In this document: positions 1 through 14,000 of the stretch, piece after piece
Layout of the letters: every line of letters starts with the position of its first letter
How positions within the stretch are numbered: the first letter of the stretch is position 1
Source: Scolanthus callimorphus
Taxonomy: Eukaryota; Cnidaria; Anthozoa; Actiniaria; Edwardsiidae
Reading direction: 5' to 3'
NCBI GenBank assembly: GCA_033964015.1
Contig: JAWWUD010000056.1
Span: 785,830-849,829 of the forward strand
Length of the DNA stretch: 64,000 nt
Position numbers and translations under genes: made by a program
The notes under the pieces: generated by a model
What the model saw: only the letters and a program-made list of their open reading frames with translations
Told to the model about the DNA's origin: nothing
The model's database searches: none

Positions 1-59
1 ATGAGTAACACAGGGACTGGTTCTATTCTGGTCTACGCGCGGAATATCAGCCACTCGCT

Positions 60-391
60 ACCCGTTAATGTCACTCTTCCACTTGTGAGCGGGTATGACA
101 TCGCATGGATTTCACAGCCCTCTTCCAAGCACCCGATTCACTGTCAAGTCAGCTGACAGGTCAGACACCCTTGAGGTCTTCAGTGACTACCTCAGACCAC
201 GTTTTCCTTGGCCTGCCTCTTCGTTTGCGACCCTCGACTTCAAAGTTCCTGATGGAGAAGATTGAACTTGATGCTCTCTCCATGTGGCCAAACCACCAAA
301 ACTGTGTACGACGAAGGGCTGTCAATCTCGAGCTTATCACAAATGACTCATAGGCTGGTGTCATCATCAGCTTTTCAGGCCACACATCCAC
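60..391 (-). mobile_element. LINE retrotransposon fragment (end of reverse transcriptase ORF)
   Basis: The minus strand encodes QFWWFGHMERASSSIFSIR then GRKRRGRPRKTWSEVVTEDL, the typical C-terminal tail of non-LTR retrotransposon ORF2 (WFGHxxR ... RGRPxKxW). After a stop, a WKRAV-like remnant follows. No reverse transcriptase core is present in the window. Confidence 0.75.
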
Positions 392-1185
392 CTAATTCAA
401 AAAAGGTTGCTTTGGTCTTTCAATTATAGCGCGTAACAATGGAATGCTTTGCTTCAGTGACCACGAAACAGAGGCGTCCAATGACCAAAGCAACCTTTTC
501 TGAATTAGGTGTATACCAGTAAACAACAACCAGGACTCGAAAGATATAAAATTTATTAAAACTCTGCATCAATATTTTTAATATTTATTTACGGGATACA
601 ATTTCAGTGAATTATTAATCTGATCTAAAAATATGATATTATGAAAATATTTTTTTAGAAATTTGAATATATATGAATAGGTTAACATTCTATTCTAATT
701 GTAGCTACGTTAGATTTCTTGGGTAACTTATTATAAATGACCTCCGCACGAAATTCATCATTGTGACTTGTGAATTCTTATGACTTGTGAATTCTTGAAT
801 GTTTATTGTTATCGAAACAAACGAATCGGACATGGATTTTGATAGCGTTTCTGCCACCGTGAGCTAGTGGGACGCCGCCCCACCGACCACCCTCCCCTAG
901 CCATTAACTGATACTAGGCTGTTCGGTCCAACTTTCTCCATGTGGGTTTTGGAATTTCGTATCGCTGTCAGTTACGATGAATTTCATGGGGTTTTGATTG
1001 TTCTGCGCATGCGCGTGTAGTGCATATTTTCCAGGGCTGGAAAATAACTGATCGCCTGAACGTAACTTTCGGTCGCCAGCTGGCGCTTAAAATCCAATTT
1101 TTAGTCGCCTAGCCTTAATTTGCTGCCGCTTTTATTTTACCACATTGTGTCGGCCACTGAGGAGGACGTAGTATCGAAAGCAACC

Positions 1186-1394
1186 TCGTACCCAGAGCCC
1201 GTCATCTTTTGGCCAGCGGCAAGATTCAGGGCCCTGGGGGAATCCGATTTGTGAGCATGCGTGGTAGGTCAAAGACGTAACGAACTTTCATACAACAATC
1301 AAACCGGAAACCCAGAATCTGGGTTTTAAAAAAATCGATTCCCCCAGAGCCCTGAATCTTGCCGCTGGCCAAAGATGACGGGCTCTGGGTACGA
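1186..1394. mobile_element. MITE with ~59-bp terminal inverted repeats
   Basis: The left arm 1186-1244 and right arm 1337-1394 are near-perfect reverse complements, starting TCGTACCCAGAGCCCGTCAT. The interior is under 100 bp and has no ORF. Confidence 0.8.
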
Positions 1395-1548
1395 GATTGT
1401 ATCGAAAGGCCTTTGGCTGTTTCCAATAAACTAATAACGTGGAGCTGTATGGCGGTGTTTCTATTTGTCTATTTACTAGTTTATTTGTGGTCGCCCAGGC
1501 GACCATCTGGTCGAAATTTCCAGCCTTGGATTCCTAAAATTATTGCAT

Positions 1549-1803
1549 TAGAGCGGTTTTCACATGACTGTCGTGAAAACAATTGCAATTGAGCATCACT
1601 AGCCAATCAGAATCGAGAGAAATCACGACTTGCTCCTAAATGGCTTTTTTCTTAGCCAATCACAAGCCGAACCAATTACTAAGTAGTTACGCAATTGTTT
1701 TTACTACAGAATTTGATTGGCTGAGAAAAACGAGCAGCCAAGGAGAACGTAAAGCAATCGCAATTACATAACAAGTCTTGACAGTCATGTGAAATCCGCT
1801 CTA
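1549..1803. mobile_element. MITE, TAGAGCGG family, copy 1
   Basis: Ends TAGAGCGGTTTTCACATGAC and its inverted copy ending CCGCTCTA. Other copies occur at 8.2-8.7 kb and 36.5 kb. The TA at each end suggests a TA target as in Tc1/mariner or PIF-type elements. Confidence 0.75.
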
Positions 1804-1939
1804 TAACTACACCGAAGTTTACCGTGTTTCGTAACTAATGCCATCGCATTTCTACCAATATTATGTTGATACCATTAGTGTGTTATTTTTTCTGTTAATG
1901 TATTAAATTATAATCTAAAACTCTATGCTGTATATTTAT

Positions 1940-2031
1940 CTAATATTTTAGAGTGCGAAAGTACTCCTTTCTATCTAGACCACAGGGTTTCCGGAACTCT
2001 TGGCCAATTTCGTGAATCCAGTAGTTGGCGA
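1940..2031 (-). CDS. P4HA: P4HA exon 13 (C-terminus and stop)
   Basis: 92 nt. Encodes VANYWIHEIGQEFRKPC then a short tail ending RTLKY and TAG. Matches the family end VSNKWLHERGQEFRRPC. Acceptor CATAG. No AATAAA was found within about 400 nt downstream on this strand. Confidence 0.94.
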
Positions 2032-5000
2032 CTATGAAAGTAAAAAGAAAATCGTTACCCTTTGTCCCGTTGCGGAAATCATTCTCAAAACTTACAATTC
2101 AAAGTATGCCAACCAGAAATCTACCCCAATCCCCTATCGAGGAACTCTAAATTTTCTAATATTGCTCTACCCCTGTAGAGCAATGTCTCCTGTCAACCCC
2201 TTGTGGACATTCCTCATTTTCTTGTGTGCCTGTGGAAATTCCATAGGCACAAATGAATACCCTGTGGCAATTCTGGTTGAAATGAATGGCCCTGTGGAAA
2301 TTTCAGGGTTAAAATCAACAAACCCTGTGAAAATTCCAGAGTCAAACACAGCGACCCCTGTGGAATTTCCAGGTTCCTCGATAGGGGGTTAACGGATATA
2401 ATATGGAACAGCCCATTTGACAAAAACAACAAAATCAAAGAACAATCTAGGCCGAGCGGATTCGAACCCACGGCGTCAGAGTTAGTCGACCGCCGTTGTA
2501 CCAACTGAGCTATCAGTCCATAATGATTGGTGTGTGAACTAAATCCTCCTCTCCCATTGTGTTCACACTGTGTTTCCATTTAACAATTACACATCGAGTT
2601 CGAGTGGCGAGGATAGTCCCCTAAAGTTTCGAGGGGGGGGGGGGGGGTGCATATGCCAGCGGGCTTGCTGTGCACAGGTCTGCCTTCCTCTGCGACCTTG
2701 CCGGAATACCAATCGATTGTTTTCGCCACAGGTATCCCATTCATCACGAAACACTTACCCCATTTGCTCCCGACTAGTACGGGGCACGCTGCATGCCGGG
2801 TACTGTCGTCGCCGTCTCCATTCTTCTTCAAGTTATACCAAAACGCCGCGTCACCCTAAGTAAGAGGAAAACGAAATTTGCTGGCATCATCAAAGATTGT
2901 GAAGGCTGGTCCTCTACAGCGGGAACGATGGTTCCGTGGTTTCCTGACCGTCCCCGTCAATCCCAGTCTTATGAAAACGCATATTGGGAATTAGCGGCGA
3001 CATCGGCGATTGGCTGGGATGCGATCGGGAAACAGAAACCGTTTCTACTTTCCCGATCGCATCCCTGACGGTCGCCGAGGTCACCGATCGTTTTTTTCAT
3101 ATCTCAGGAACAAGCCATAGTCGATTCATCCCCGAGCCTAGGAAATTCTTATTTCGTGCGCTTATTTTAGCGAAAGATTTGCCAAAGATTAGCGCTCTCT
3201 TCTACTGAGTAACGACAGGGTAAAAAAATTTCTCGCTACAACTAGCGCGCGCAAAGACGTTTTTCTCGATTCACAGACGTTCGCCAAATGGGATGCTAGC
3301 AGTTTTTGGGTCATATAAAAGCTACCGGAAGACCTAACCCTAAAGGATTGATGTACGGTACAGCAAGGTAAAGATACTGGGCCATGCCTGCTGGGTGCAC
3401 AGAACCTGGTCGCTTTGTTACCGTCACGGTACGGTAACGATCACCTTACGTTACTGTCAAGGCATAGTAACAGTCGCGCCATGTTACTGTCACGGCACGG
3501 TAACGATCACTTTACGTTACTGTCACGACACGGTAACGGTTGCGCCATGTTACTGTCACGGCCATGTTACTGTCACGGCACGGTAACGGTCACGTTACTG
3601 TCACGGCTTGGTAACTGTGGCGTTACGGCACGGTTACGCCACATTATCACGGCACGGTAACGGTCGCGCCACGTTACTGCCACGGCTCGTTAACGGTCGC
3701 GTCACTGTCACGGCTCGGCAACGGTCGCGTCACGTTAAGTTTCGATCCGTGCCGTAACGTGTTTAAACCACTTTGACAGCGTCAAACGGTGCAACCTACC
3801 TTGGTCGGCCAAACTGTCGTTAACGCTCTCGTGAAAACGGTCCCTCCTCCCGCCTCCACATCAGACAGCTAAAAACGAAACGAAAGCAAACCGTTTAGTA
3901 CAAAAGGTGCACTTTTGGGGCGTTTTCCTTGTACACAGGGGCGTAGCCAGGGGGGGCCCGGGCCTCCCCTTTCTCGGAAATTTTCCAATACATTTACTGT
4001 ATTTGCTGGAGAAAATTTGCGCATTTTTTCCCCATGTTTTCTCTATCCCCCCCCCCCCTTCAGAAATTCCTGGCTACGCCGCTGGTACACTTCCCATTTT
4101 TCTGCCATGTGGAAAAAATCTACCCGTATGGGTAGATGTTTCTTGACGGAGGCCTATTCACTCTTCAAGTCTTTGACTTTGGAAATAACCTGTAAAAATA
4201 AAAAGTAAAACCTAAAACAACATATAAGGAGAATTTCTTTTAAAACTCACATAAGCAAGGAAGGTTGCTATTCTGTTTCCTGTGCCAAGCGACGTAAACT
4301 TGTCTTCTCCGTCCTAGAAAAATCATGAGAATGAATAGAGTCCTAAAGTGATTTAGCCATATTTGTCCATTATTTAGAAAGAGCATATCGATTGAAAGCT
4401 ACACACCAAAATGAGGCAAATCGGTTGCAACGCGACCGAGATACGGCCCGCTGAATACATAATTTTCTTTAACAAATCACTGTATTTTTATTTCAGTGAT
4501 TTGTCAAATAAAATATTGTATTCAGCGGAATTGGTCTTCCATTATTTCTGGACTAAAATATGAAATTCGAAAATTTTCAAATTTGTGACGTCACACTTCA
4601 GGTCTCTATTCGTCAATGCCGTACGTGCGCAAACGCACCGTCTCCATTTTCTTACGCTTGCGTTTTGCGTACCCACACATAAGGGAAATGTATGCGTTGT
4701 ATGTGTAAAGCAACCCTAATACTTCATACTCACTCGGGCAAAATCAAAATGTGGTTCGTAGTGCCCTCCGATTCCATAATTGACCACCTGTCGAGAAACA
4801 TAAATGTTCATTGCATCATTTTTATTATTATGTAGCTCCCATTCTCGAACCCAGAGCTCCCCGGCTCGTAACCTCGCGGGGGAGGCTCTGGTGACAGCCA
4901 CTGCGCATGCGCGAGATTTGATACAGAGCCGTTGAGAGAAAGATCTTTCTGCGCATGCACCAACGTTCAAAACCAGCCAATCAGCAAAGGTCCTCAAATG

Positions 5001-8000
5001 GATGTCACCAGAGCCTCCCCTGCGAGCAGACGAGCCGGGAGCTCTGGGTACGAGAATGTGTAGCTCCAAGATAGCTCGTGTTTATCCGACCAAAGCGCGC
5101 GCTCTGATTGGTACAAACTCAATGTTGCCCGCGCAGGCGACAACGCTAGAGCGGGAAATTTCGGCGGGAAAGTTGTTTGCTATTTTTACCGTGTATTTTC
5201 TCGACTTCGTCTCCGGAAACATCGAGATTCTCGGGAAAACAAATTAGCTGTTTCCCTCGCGAGCAGTCATTAAGTGTATATTATTATATAGCTCGTGTTT
5301 ATTCGATCAAAGCGCGCGCTCTCATTGGTTCTATCATGGTCACGTGATAAAGTACAAACACAATGTAGCGCGCGGGGGCGACATCACTAGAGCGAGAAAT
5401 TCTGGCGGGAGACTAATTTTACACCGAATTTTCATTTTGCTATATAATAAAACACTTAATGACTGCACCCTTGGGAAACAGCGAGTTTTGTTTTCCCTCG
5501 AATCAAGCGGAAAAGGTATATTTTCGAGTTAACATACCTGAAGATCTTCTGCTGTTTTCATGTTGAGTCCTGAGTAAGCCTCCACACGATTTCTGATCCG
5601 ACGTATGAGGTCATCATCCTGAGCTTTTAGCCAGCCACTTAATACGCATGCGTCGTGTTACAGCCAGATCCACGCATGCGCACATACACAAAACCACAAG
5701 ACACCATCACGTGACAGGCACAAGGACAAAATAACCAAAAGAAAATAAATTAGCAAGATAAATTGTGGAGATGAACTCGTATTTTAAAAATTATCAATAC
5801 ATTTTCATGTTTGACAGAAATTGTTCATGTCTATGAACACGAGTTCATAAATACACAGGAGAACTCCCGAATAACAGAGGAGGGACCACCATAACTTGGC
5901 TACGTATACACGTAGCTCTTAACGTTTTTGTTAAGGTTTTTCTCGGTGTTCTTCGTGCTCAATGTGCTATGAGGCATTGCTTCTGTGTCAGAGCTTTCAA
6001 TAAAACATATGCATAGCCACCCCAGGAATAGCCACTCCAAGCATAGCCACCCCAGACATAGCCAGCGATAAAGCTTTACTTGGCATCGGTGCAAGCACAG
6101 CGATGGCGACACAGCTTAGTCTAAATTTGCATATGATCTGAATTCTTCATAAAGACTGACTCAAATTTTTAAAGCAAAATACAGTAAACCGGTTCGAAAT
6201 AGCTACTATTGTCAGGTACATTTGTAATAATTAGATCGTACTATACGTGTAAGTCAGACTAGGCTGTTATGCCCACCGTACCAACATGAAATTTATTGGA
6301 GGTTGGGGAAGGCGGGCGCTTCAACTTTCCCCCACGGGTCATGTTTATACCCCTCCCTTCTACAAGCTGGGGAGCTTTGGGTGGCAATGCACCGATGCCA
6401 GCGAAAACTATATATTATTTTGTAGAAAGTTCCGGTACAGAAGAAATGACTTAGAACGTAGATAGCTGAACGGATCTGATATCCACTTCCTTGGATACCT
6501 CCCAATCAATCAGATTCAGGACGCTCGTCCTGCCAATTGCGCACGGTTGAAAAGTTACCCTGGCCTCGATTTCATGCGCGCGCCTCAATGATTTATGGGA
6601 AGTATCCAGGGACGTCCCGAATTTCCCGAGGTATCCCTCATCGTTATTCGGGATTTTCTCGCGACAGCGCACAACATTTTTCACGGTGTTGTAGAAGTGC
6701 ATTAAAGAGAGAAAATTAGACGATCAAAAGTAGCAAGAAAGAGGAAGACTGTTTAGTTGCATCAATAGCGTTAAAAGACGTTTAGCACAAGTGGTTACGG
6801 GACCTATTTATTTTTTAGAGATTGGCTTTATTGTCTATCGTTTTTTCGGTTCTGTTAGGGATGGATTAAGATTTAAGTACGGAGGCTTGTAAGTGCATGT
6901 AAGTCATGCCATGAGAATCTTGTGGAAGTTTATTGTCGACGAAACGGGACTATATTCGACGGACAGTGAGTCACTTACATTGTATATATTCTAGAAATAC
7001 TTAGTTTCCTTTAGAAAGGTTCTAGATGAGTGTCGAAACTTAGCCAATCAGAAAAGAAACCCATTCAATAACAAACCATCAGAGAACGACGTAATACACT
7101 TATCCAATCAGAAATCTAGAAATGAAATCCATTCAACAACAAACCAATCAGAGGACGCAGTATGACTTGTGTCAAGTCGTGATCCAAGAAACAAGAGTCG
7201 CGATGATTTTAGTTTTTCTCTCGTATTCTCATTTAAGGGGCTGTGTCACGGTCATTTGAATAAATTCGTAAATACAGCTCGTTATTTGTATGTAATCATC
7301 CCCAAATCACTTGATATTATCCTAATAGGCAATTTAGGTAAGTGCTGTCGGCAAGACTTTTAAACAATCTGCAAAATTTTCAAATATGTTAGTTCAATCT
7401 TTGAAAACTGTCCATCCCAACGAGATTTCAAAAACTCATTGTTGCAATCCGTTTCCATCCGCTCTTTAATAGGTTCATGAAGCCTACAATTATGATTGTC
7501 TTGTAGTAAAAGGGCTATTTAACAAACCTAGACTAGTATTTTGGCTATCCATCAGTTATTTTCATTTTCTTATATCACCAAAAGTGTGCTAAAATCGTTT
7601 TAGTTTATTTGCGTGTGACAGTCACATTGATAGTGATAAGAGCAGCCGTCATAACAAAAGTACGGTTGGCTAAGCGCTATGATCCGGATCGACATTCGGC
7701 CGGAAGAAATGTCATCTTATGTACGAATTTAAGCAATTATTTTTATGCGTATTATCATTATGACTGTATTTAGCAAGCTCACGCTCTCAGTTGCATCATG
7801 GCAAATCAGGAGAAGATGGCGGAAGTACTAATCAGATTCGTAGGGAAAGACAAGCCTGGAATAGGCCTCTTCACGGTTTCCGCCGCCATTTTGTTCAGTA
7901 GGCAAGCCGTGCAAATCCCACATAAACTACATAAAATATAGAAAATGTATGAAACATAGGCGTAGAAATCAAGCTCATAGAAAAAGCTATGGAGGCGAAA

Positions 8001-11000
8001 CCGTTTTGAAAGTACTATATCAAACACGAGACAGCGTGTTGAATCAGGATTTCCACTGCCCAGTTTTTTAACAGACTTCGGTGTCTTTGAAATCCTGATG
8101 AGAAACACAAATCGAGAGTTTGATATTACTTCTCAAACGAACGACGTAATGCCGAGAAAAGAAGGGAAAATATCAAAATTCTATGCAAATTAAGACCTCC
8201 TTCACGTAATGATTTTCGTTGTTTTCATTTACGTTTGATGAATTAGAGCGGTTTTCACGAGATCGAGAGAAATCTCTACTTGCTCCTAAATGGCTTTTCT
8301 CTCAGCCAATTGCAAGCCGAACCAATTACTGAGTAATTACACAATTGTATTTAGAGCGGATTTCACATGACTGTCGTGAAAACAATTGCATTGAGCAATC
8401 ACGAGCCAATCAGAATTGAGAAAAATCATGACTTGCTCCTAAATGGCTTTTTTCTCAGCCAATCGCAAGCCGAACCAATTTGATTGCTGAGAAAAACGAG
8501 TAGCCAATGAGAACGCAAAGCAATCGCAATTACATAACAAGTCTTGACAGTCATGCGAAATCCGCTCTATACTACAGAATTTTATTGGCTGAGAAAAACG
8601 AGTAGCCAATGAGAACGCAAAGCAATCGCAATAACATAACAAGTCTTGACAGTCATGTGAAATCCGCTCTATTAACGAGTTTGATAATGTTTCTGATTGG
8701 GGGAGCATTGGAGAAACTCTAAGATTTAGACTTCGAGTGACGATTTTAATCTTCCTTTTCTCCTACGATTCTGAATGTTCGCCATCTTGTCCTGATAACC
8801 CACTGAGATTGCGAACTCGACTATTTCAAACTCAGTTTGTTTGGGCCAGCGTGGCTAAATAAAACTGTACGTATGTATATACTCTTTAGTTGTTAAAATT
8901 AATACCCAAATTTAAAATCAACAATTTAAAAATAGAAGCAACTTCAAAGTGCATGCACTCAACGAAGGTTACTTGGTAGTTGAAGTAGCATGCTTAAAGT
9001 GATCAGTTTAGAGTGAGTTCTTATTGCAAGTTATTTATGCATTAAAGTTTCGATTAAAAGTCTCCTTACAATCTTTCCAACATAATAGCGTTATTGGTAT
9101 TTGAGTGTGGAACGCGAACACTTTTCGCGCATTGCCAAGGCTGAAAACATTTGCGTGGAAAATGAAAACAAACCACAAACAACGACGTGTCTGAAACCGG
9201 ATGGACACAAGGTACCAGGAATATACAAGAGACGACACAAAAGGGATTGAAACAGACTAGTCAGCTCGCAGGCTTTGGAGACTTGTTTTATTCCGAGAGC
9301 GTGGCCGCCATCTTGGATTGACCTAAACTGTTTTTTTTTACCTAAAACTGCTCTCCAACACATGCGAGCAGGCTAGAAACAGACGAAAGCCAACGTTTCG
9401 AGGTTTTACTTCGGCTATTGTTCAGTGTTTCAGTCTCCTAAAGATGGAAAATCCACGTTTTCACCGAGGGAAAGATGCGCTTTCGAGACCTTTCCAACAG
9501 CTACCAGACCAACAAAGTTATGCCAGCCAATCAAATGACACATTGCCAATGCAGCACGCAGCCGCGTGGGTGGCAAGACAGACGACCCCACGTGTCTACG
9601 GTGAGGTCATTGATCGCCTGTCATCGTTTTGTTTTGGTCTGGTTGCCGTTGGCAACATCTCGACTGAGCGCAATTGAAGCCTGCGTAGCAAGCGTTTTCG
9701 TGTGTTTTCAGGGAAAAGAAAAACCAAGAGAATCAGGAGAAAGCGGGAATAAGTTCGACGAGCGAGTGTTTGGCCGTTTTAACACTTCAACAAACGCGAA
9801 AAGTGTTCGCGGTCCACACTGACATGCAAATAGCGGTAACCTAAAGTTACCATGGCAACTGGTTACTATAGCAACACACCTTTTACTGATGCGATATTGT
9901 GCAAACTCGAGCTCGCCTGTCACGGGTTCTGAATTGTTGCACGACTGAGCTGCGTGACAAATAAGGAATCGTTGGCCAAATATGGAAAGCCGAAAATCTC
10001 ATGGTCGTTGTGGATGGGCAGGGTAATATATTTTGAAGCCATTTGCAAATGAGTTAATCAAACAGGGTACCCCTTCCATGGGTGCGACAAGGATCTTGAT
10101 ATGTTAAAAAGAACGAGTCACTAGAATTGAAGCCTGCTTGCAGGCGGCAGAAAGTTTAATTCATGCGAAAATACTAGTTACTACATCGCAGCCATCGCCA
10201 GCTTCGATTTTTGGACTCGCGTCCTTTGTTCCGAGCAAAAAAAGATATATATTTTCTTCTCTTCCCCTTCCCAATGTCTTGCTGCCAAGAACACCCGTCC
10301 AAAAATCCGAAATGGCGGCGACTTGATCGAGTAACCATCAATTTTCGCGTGAAAATGGAATTGAAAACATATTACGATCGCAATGGAGACGCAGCTTTCT
10401 CGAAATGAAATGAAGTCGACATAGATTGTCGCGGCCGATGGTACAAGAAACGTATGATATACACTACAGCCTAGTTTCTGAAACGATTTTGAGTCTAACT
10501 ATTGGGTTTTGCTTATATTTTCAAGAATGATAGTTCAGGTGCCGAATTCTAATAAAAAAAATCGATTGCATTGCGGTGCTAATATTTCGAGACTACTAAA
10601 TCAGCTCCGTACAAGATATGATTGATCATCTATTTAGTTCAAATAGTAAACTTCTTCATCTGTAGTTGACGATAAGAAATATTAAGCTTTCTTTTGTTGC
10701 GAACTCAAAATGGCAGCAAAAAGTCATTGTTCTATTAATGGAGTTCCCCAGGGGTCGTTTGTGGTACCATTTTGGAAACTGACGGTATTACTGTATTTCT
10801 ACGAATGCTGTCGCTGACCGAAGAGGGTTAAAAGCAGACGGGTTCGAGGTTTTGACCTTTCTATAGTCGAACCTGAGCAAAAGACGAAAGTCTTAAGACC
10901 ACGCGCACAGTTGTTAGCAAGCGTTGAGCTAATCCCCTTATTTTTCTTAGGGGCGTGAGAAGGGGTGTGTCAGGGGAGAAAAAAGGCAAGCCAGACCCAT

Positions 11001-14000
11001 TTGGCGCGCAGAGCCCCTTTCTCTAACCCTCAGAGAAATGTGGGGGGTGTGATTTAATAATCAAGTGTTCCATGGTTAGCGAGGAAAGGCAAGCAGATTG
11101 AAAGCAGAGTTGAGTAGCAGTGCTCAAGAGATCTAACCCTATTGGATTGAAACGCTTCACTGCCAAACAATGGAAAACACAAGAATAGAACGAGAAAAAC
11201 AATAGAACAATGAGATGTTTCAAGCCAATAGACCTTCCGAGCAAGGTGCTACAATACAGTGATAGCATGACGCACATTCAAACTCACATAAGGCTAGCGC
11301 GCGTATCATTCAGAAGACTCACAAGCAACACATCATAGAATTAGTGGGCAGTTTGCTTATAAGAGCAGCATTTATAAAAATAAATAACATAAGTAAAATA
11401 AGCAGCATGGTTAGAAGACTTTTAAATTTAACGACAGTGGCTTGTAGCCTGAAGTAGTCCCTTCGCCCTCGATCGTACCTCACTTTGCGAAAGGAGACGT
11501 CTGATTCCATGACAACGCACGCCTAATTCAAAAGTTGTGGCGCCTGATTGGTTGGCTTGGGAGATTTCGCACGCTTTTTTGCTTGGGGGAGCGTGCGTTG
11601 TCATGGAATCGCCTGCACATCTTACGGAGAAACGCAACCAATCAGACTCTACTGACCGATTTTGGGTTAGTAAATTGCGTAATGGATGAGAAAATCTCGA
11701 GGGGAATTCAGACGTCGCCTCTCGCAAAGCGATGTACGATCGCAAGTGAAGAGATGGCTGAAATTCAGGCTAAGGTTAGTGATCTGAATTACTTATGAGT
11801 TATGCAAATACCTTTTACTTATGCGATATGTTGCAGGCACCAGCGTTCCATTCACACTCGATACTATCGCTCGCTGAAGCTATTTAGCAAATTGATTGTT
11901 AGAGCTAATTAGGAGATAACGTGCGGCATGTCGAACTATCAGCAAGATCAGTGAAAACCATTGAATTGGACCCTCGAGTTAAGACTGTTTGCTCCTCTCT
12001 CTTTCTCTATGTCTAGTTTGTTCGTCTGACTGTCTGACTGACTAACTGTATGTCTGGGTCTGTCCGTCTGTCTGTTCTAGTCTTCTGTCTTTCTGTTCAG
12101 GTCTATTTGTCTGTGCAAGTCTGCATGCCTCGTTGTCTGTCTGGTTGTCTGTCTGATCTGTACAAGTCTGCCTGCCTGTCTGTATGACTGGCCGTCTGTC
12201 TGGTTGTCTATCTGGTCTGTACAAGTCTGTCTGTCTGTCTTGTCTGTCTGTTCAGGTCTTTCTGACTGTACAAGTCTGGTTGTCTGTCTGTCTGTACATA
12301 GTTCTGTATAACTGGCCGTCTGCCTGGTTGTCTGTCAGTCTGTCTGTCTGTACAAGTCTGTCTGTCTGGGTGTCTGTCTGGTTATCTGTATGGTCTGTAT
12401 AAGTCTGCGTCTGTCTGTTCTAAATTTGGAAAGCCGCTGGAATATGGAAAGGATGCAGCATAGCAACGGTCGAAATAGCAAGAATGCTTCAGTACTTCTT
12501 GCAGGTTGTGCCTCGAACTGTGATTTGTATGTGACGTGTCATTTCTCATAGGGATGCGTGCTTTGTGCTTGTGCTTGCTTTAGTTTAGAGCACAACCCGC
12601 AACTTATAGCCGCAGAATGGTTACTTATTTAGTGTTAATTCACCATTTAGTAGATATGAAGTAGCGGGCATGAGGTTGACTAGCTCATCGCTCATTTCAT
12701 CACTCACCCATAGATTCATGTAAACAAGAAACCAGGCAATAAAAAATGTCGTAATGTTACACTAAAATATCTAACAAAAACGTTTTCTTGGTCACTGTGT
12801 AGGTACCCCAATGAGCTATTGTATTCTGTGTTAGCTTCGTTCTATGTGTTATTTGTAGTCTTTTATCTCCGGTACTTTGTCTTTACAGAATTTTATGCAT
12901 TTTGACCAGCACAACTGTCAACTCAAAACGAGTTTACAACGAATTAACAACCTCCATCTCGTAGATAAACTTTTAGGGATTTTGTACGGTTAATATAATG
13001 ACGAAATCTAAGATCTTTATTTGGAAATATATGAACGTAATGCAATGAAATGTAACGTACGCTAGAAAACAACTTTTATGAGTAGTAAGAGAATTTACAC
13101 GACTGTTCTTTATTTTAGCGAAAGTTTTTTACTGTATCTTATATATGCTAGGCACTTTCTAAATAAGACAGGAAATAAAGGAAGGCATGCGCCGTTTTTG
13201 CTTGTAGGCTAATCAGACTAGGGTGTGGACGTTCCGTATGCATTTGGTTCTACAAAAAAGTTCTACTGGTGACAATTTTATTTGTATCACAACGATGGAT
13301 TTTATCTCTACCAAAAGAATATAACAGAAAAAAAAACGACAAATACTAGAAGAAACGCTTAATAGGCTACAGTTGCTAGAGGGAAGATTTGAAGTAATAG
13401 AAGTCTTATGCAAATTAGAGAGACCCCATTTAGTTAAGCAAAGTATTGATACTGGAACATTAACACCGACGAGGAAAACTGAAATTAATTTCGCTATGAC
13501 GTCAGATCCGAAATGGCGGTCCTTGAATATCTTATAAAAATGCAGGAATGATACAGCTACTTGTAAGATCTTGTGTGATTGGATAGGCAGAACAAAGCAT
13601 CCCATTGTTTCCTCGTTCTATTGTATGACCCTCTATTGTTTTGCACTGAGAATATCAATCCAATAGCTTAGATCTTACGAGAGCTGTATCATGGCCCTAA
13701 AAATGGCATTTTTAAACCACAGTCGGGGGTGGGGGGGACCTCCCTTAAAAAGTCCCCCTCCCCTAAAATTTCCAACGTGAAACAGACCCGCTCCCCTGGA
13801 ATTTCCAACGTCATAAAGGACCCCCTCACTGGAATTTCCATTTTTTTCTGGCAAAATACCCCTGGGAAATCTATTTTTGGATAAAATGTCCCTGGAAAGT
13901 CACCTTTTGTACCCCTCCCCCTTGGAATTTCCCGTCTCCAGACACACTCCCTCCCGTGGAATTTCCAGAGTCCAATACAAACCCCCTAGAAAATTATCCG

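Noticed and set aside
161..391. Independent gene encoding a 76-aa protein
   Set aside because: The WFGH...RGRPRKTW pattern identifies it as a LINE ORF2 tail fragment.
2451..2520. Functional tRNA gene
   Set aside because: A and B boxes are good, but acceptor and T stems do not pair and the anticodon arm has the wrong geometry; better read as SINE or tRNA relic.
10858..10935. Possible sixth copy of P4HA exon 7 (minus strand, TTAG acceptor and TATAGAAAG/GT end)
   Set aside because: Only the splice-like edges resemble the array; no frame gives the LxRAT or YRISKS motifs without several changes.
12042..12402. Cys/Ser/Val- and Thr/Asp/Arg-rich ORFs on both strands
   Set aside because: Simple translation of the TCTG microsatellite.
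12855..12885. TACCGGAGATAAAAG on the minus strand resembling a decayed YRISK end
   Set aside because: No donor follows and there is no upstream exon homology; chance.
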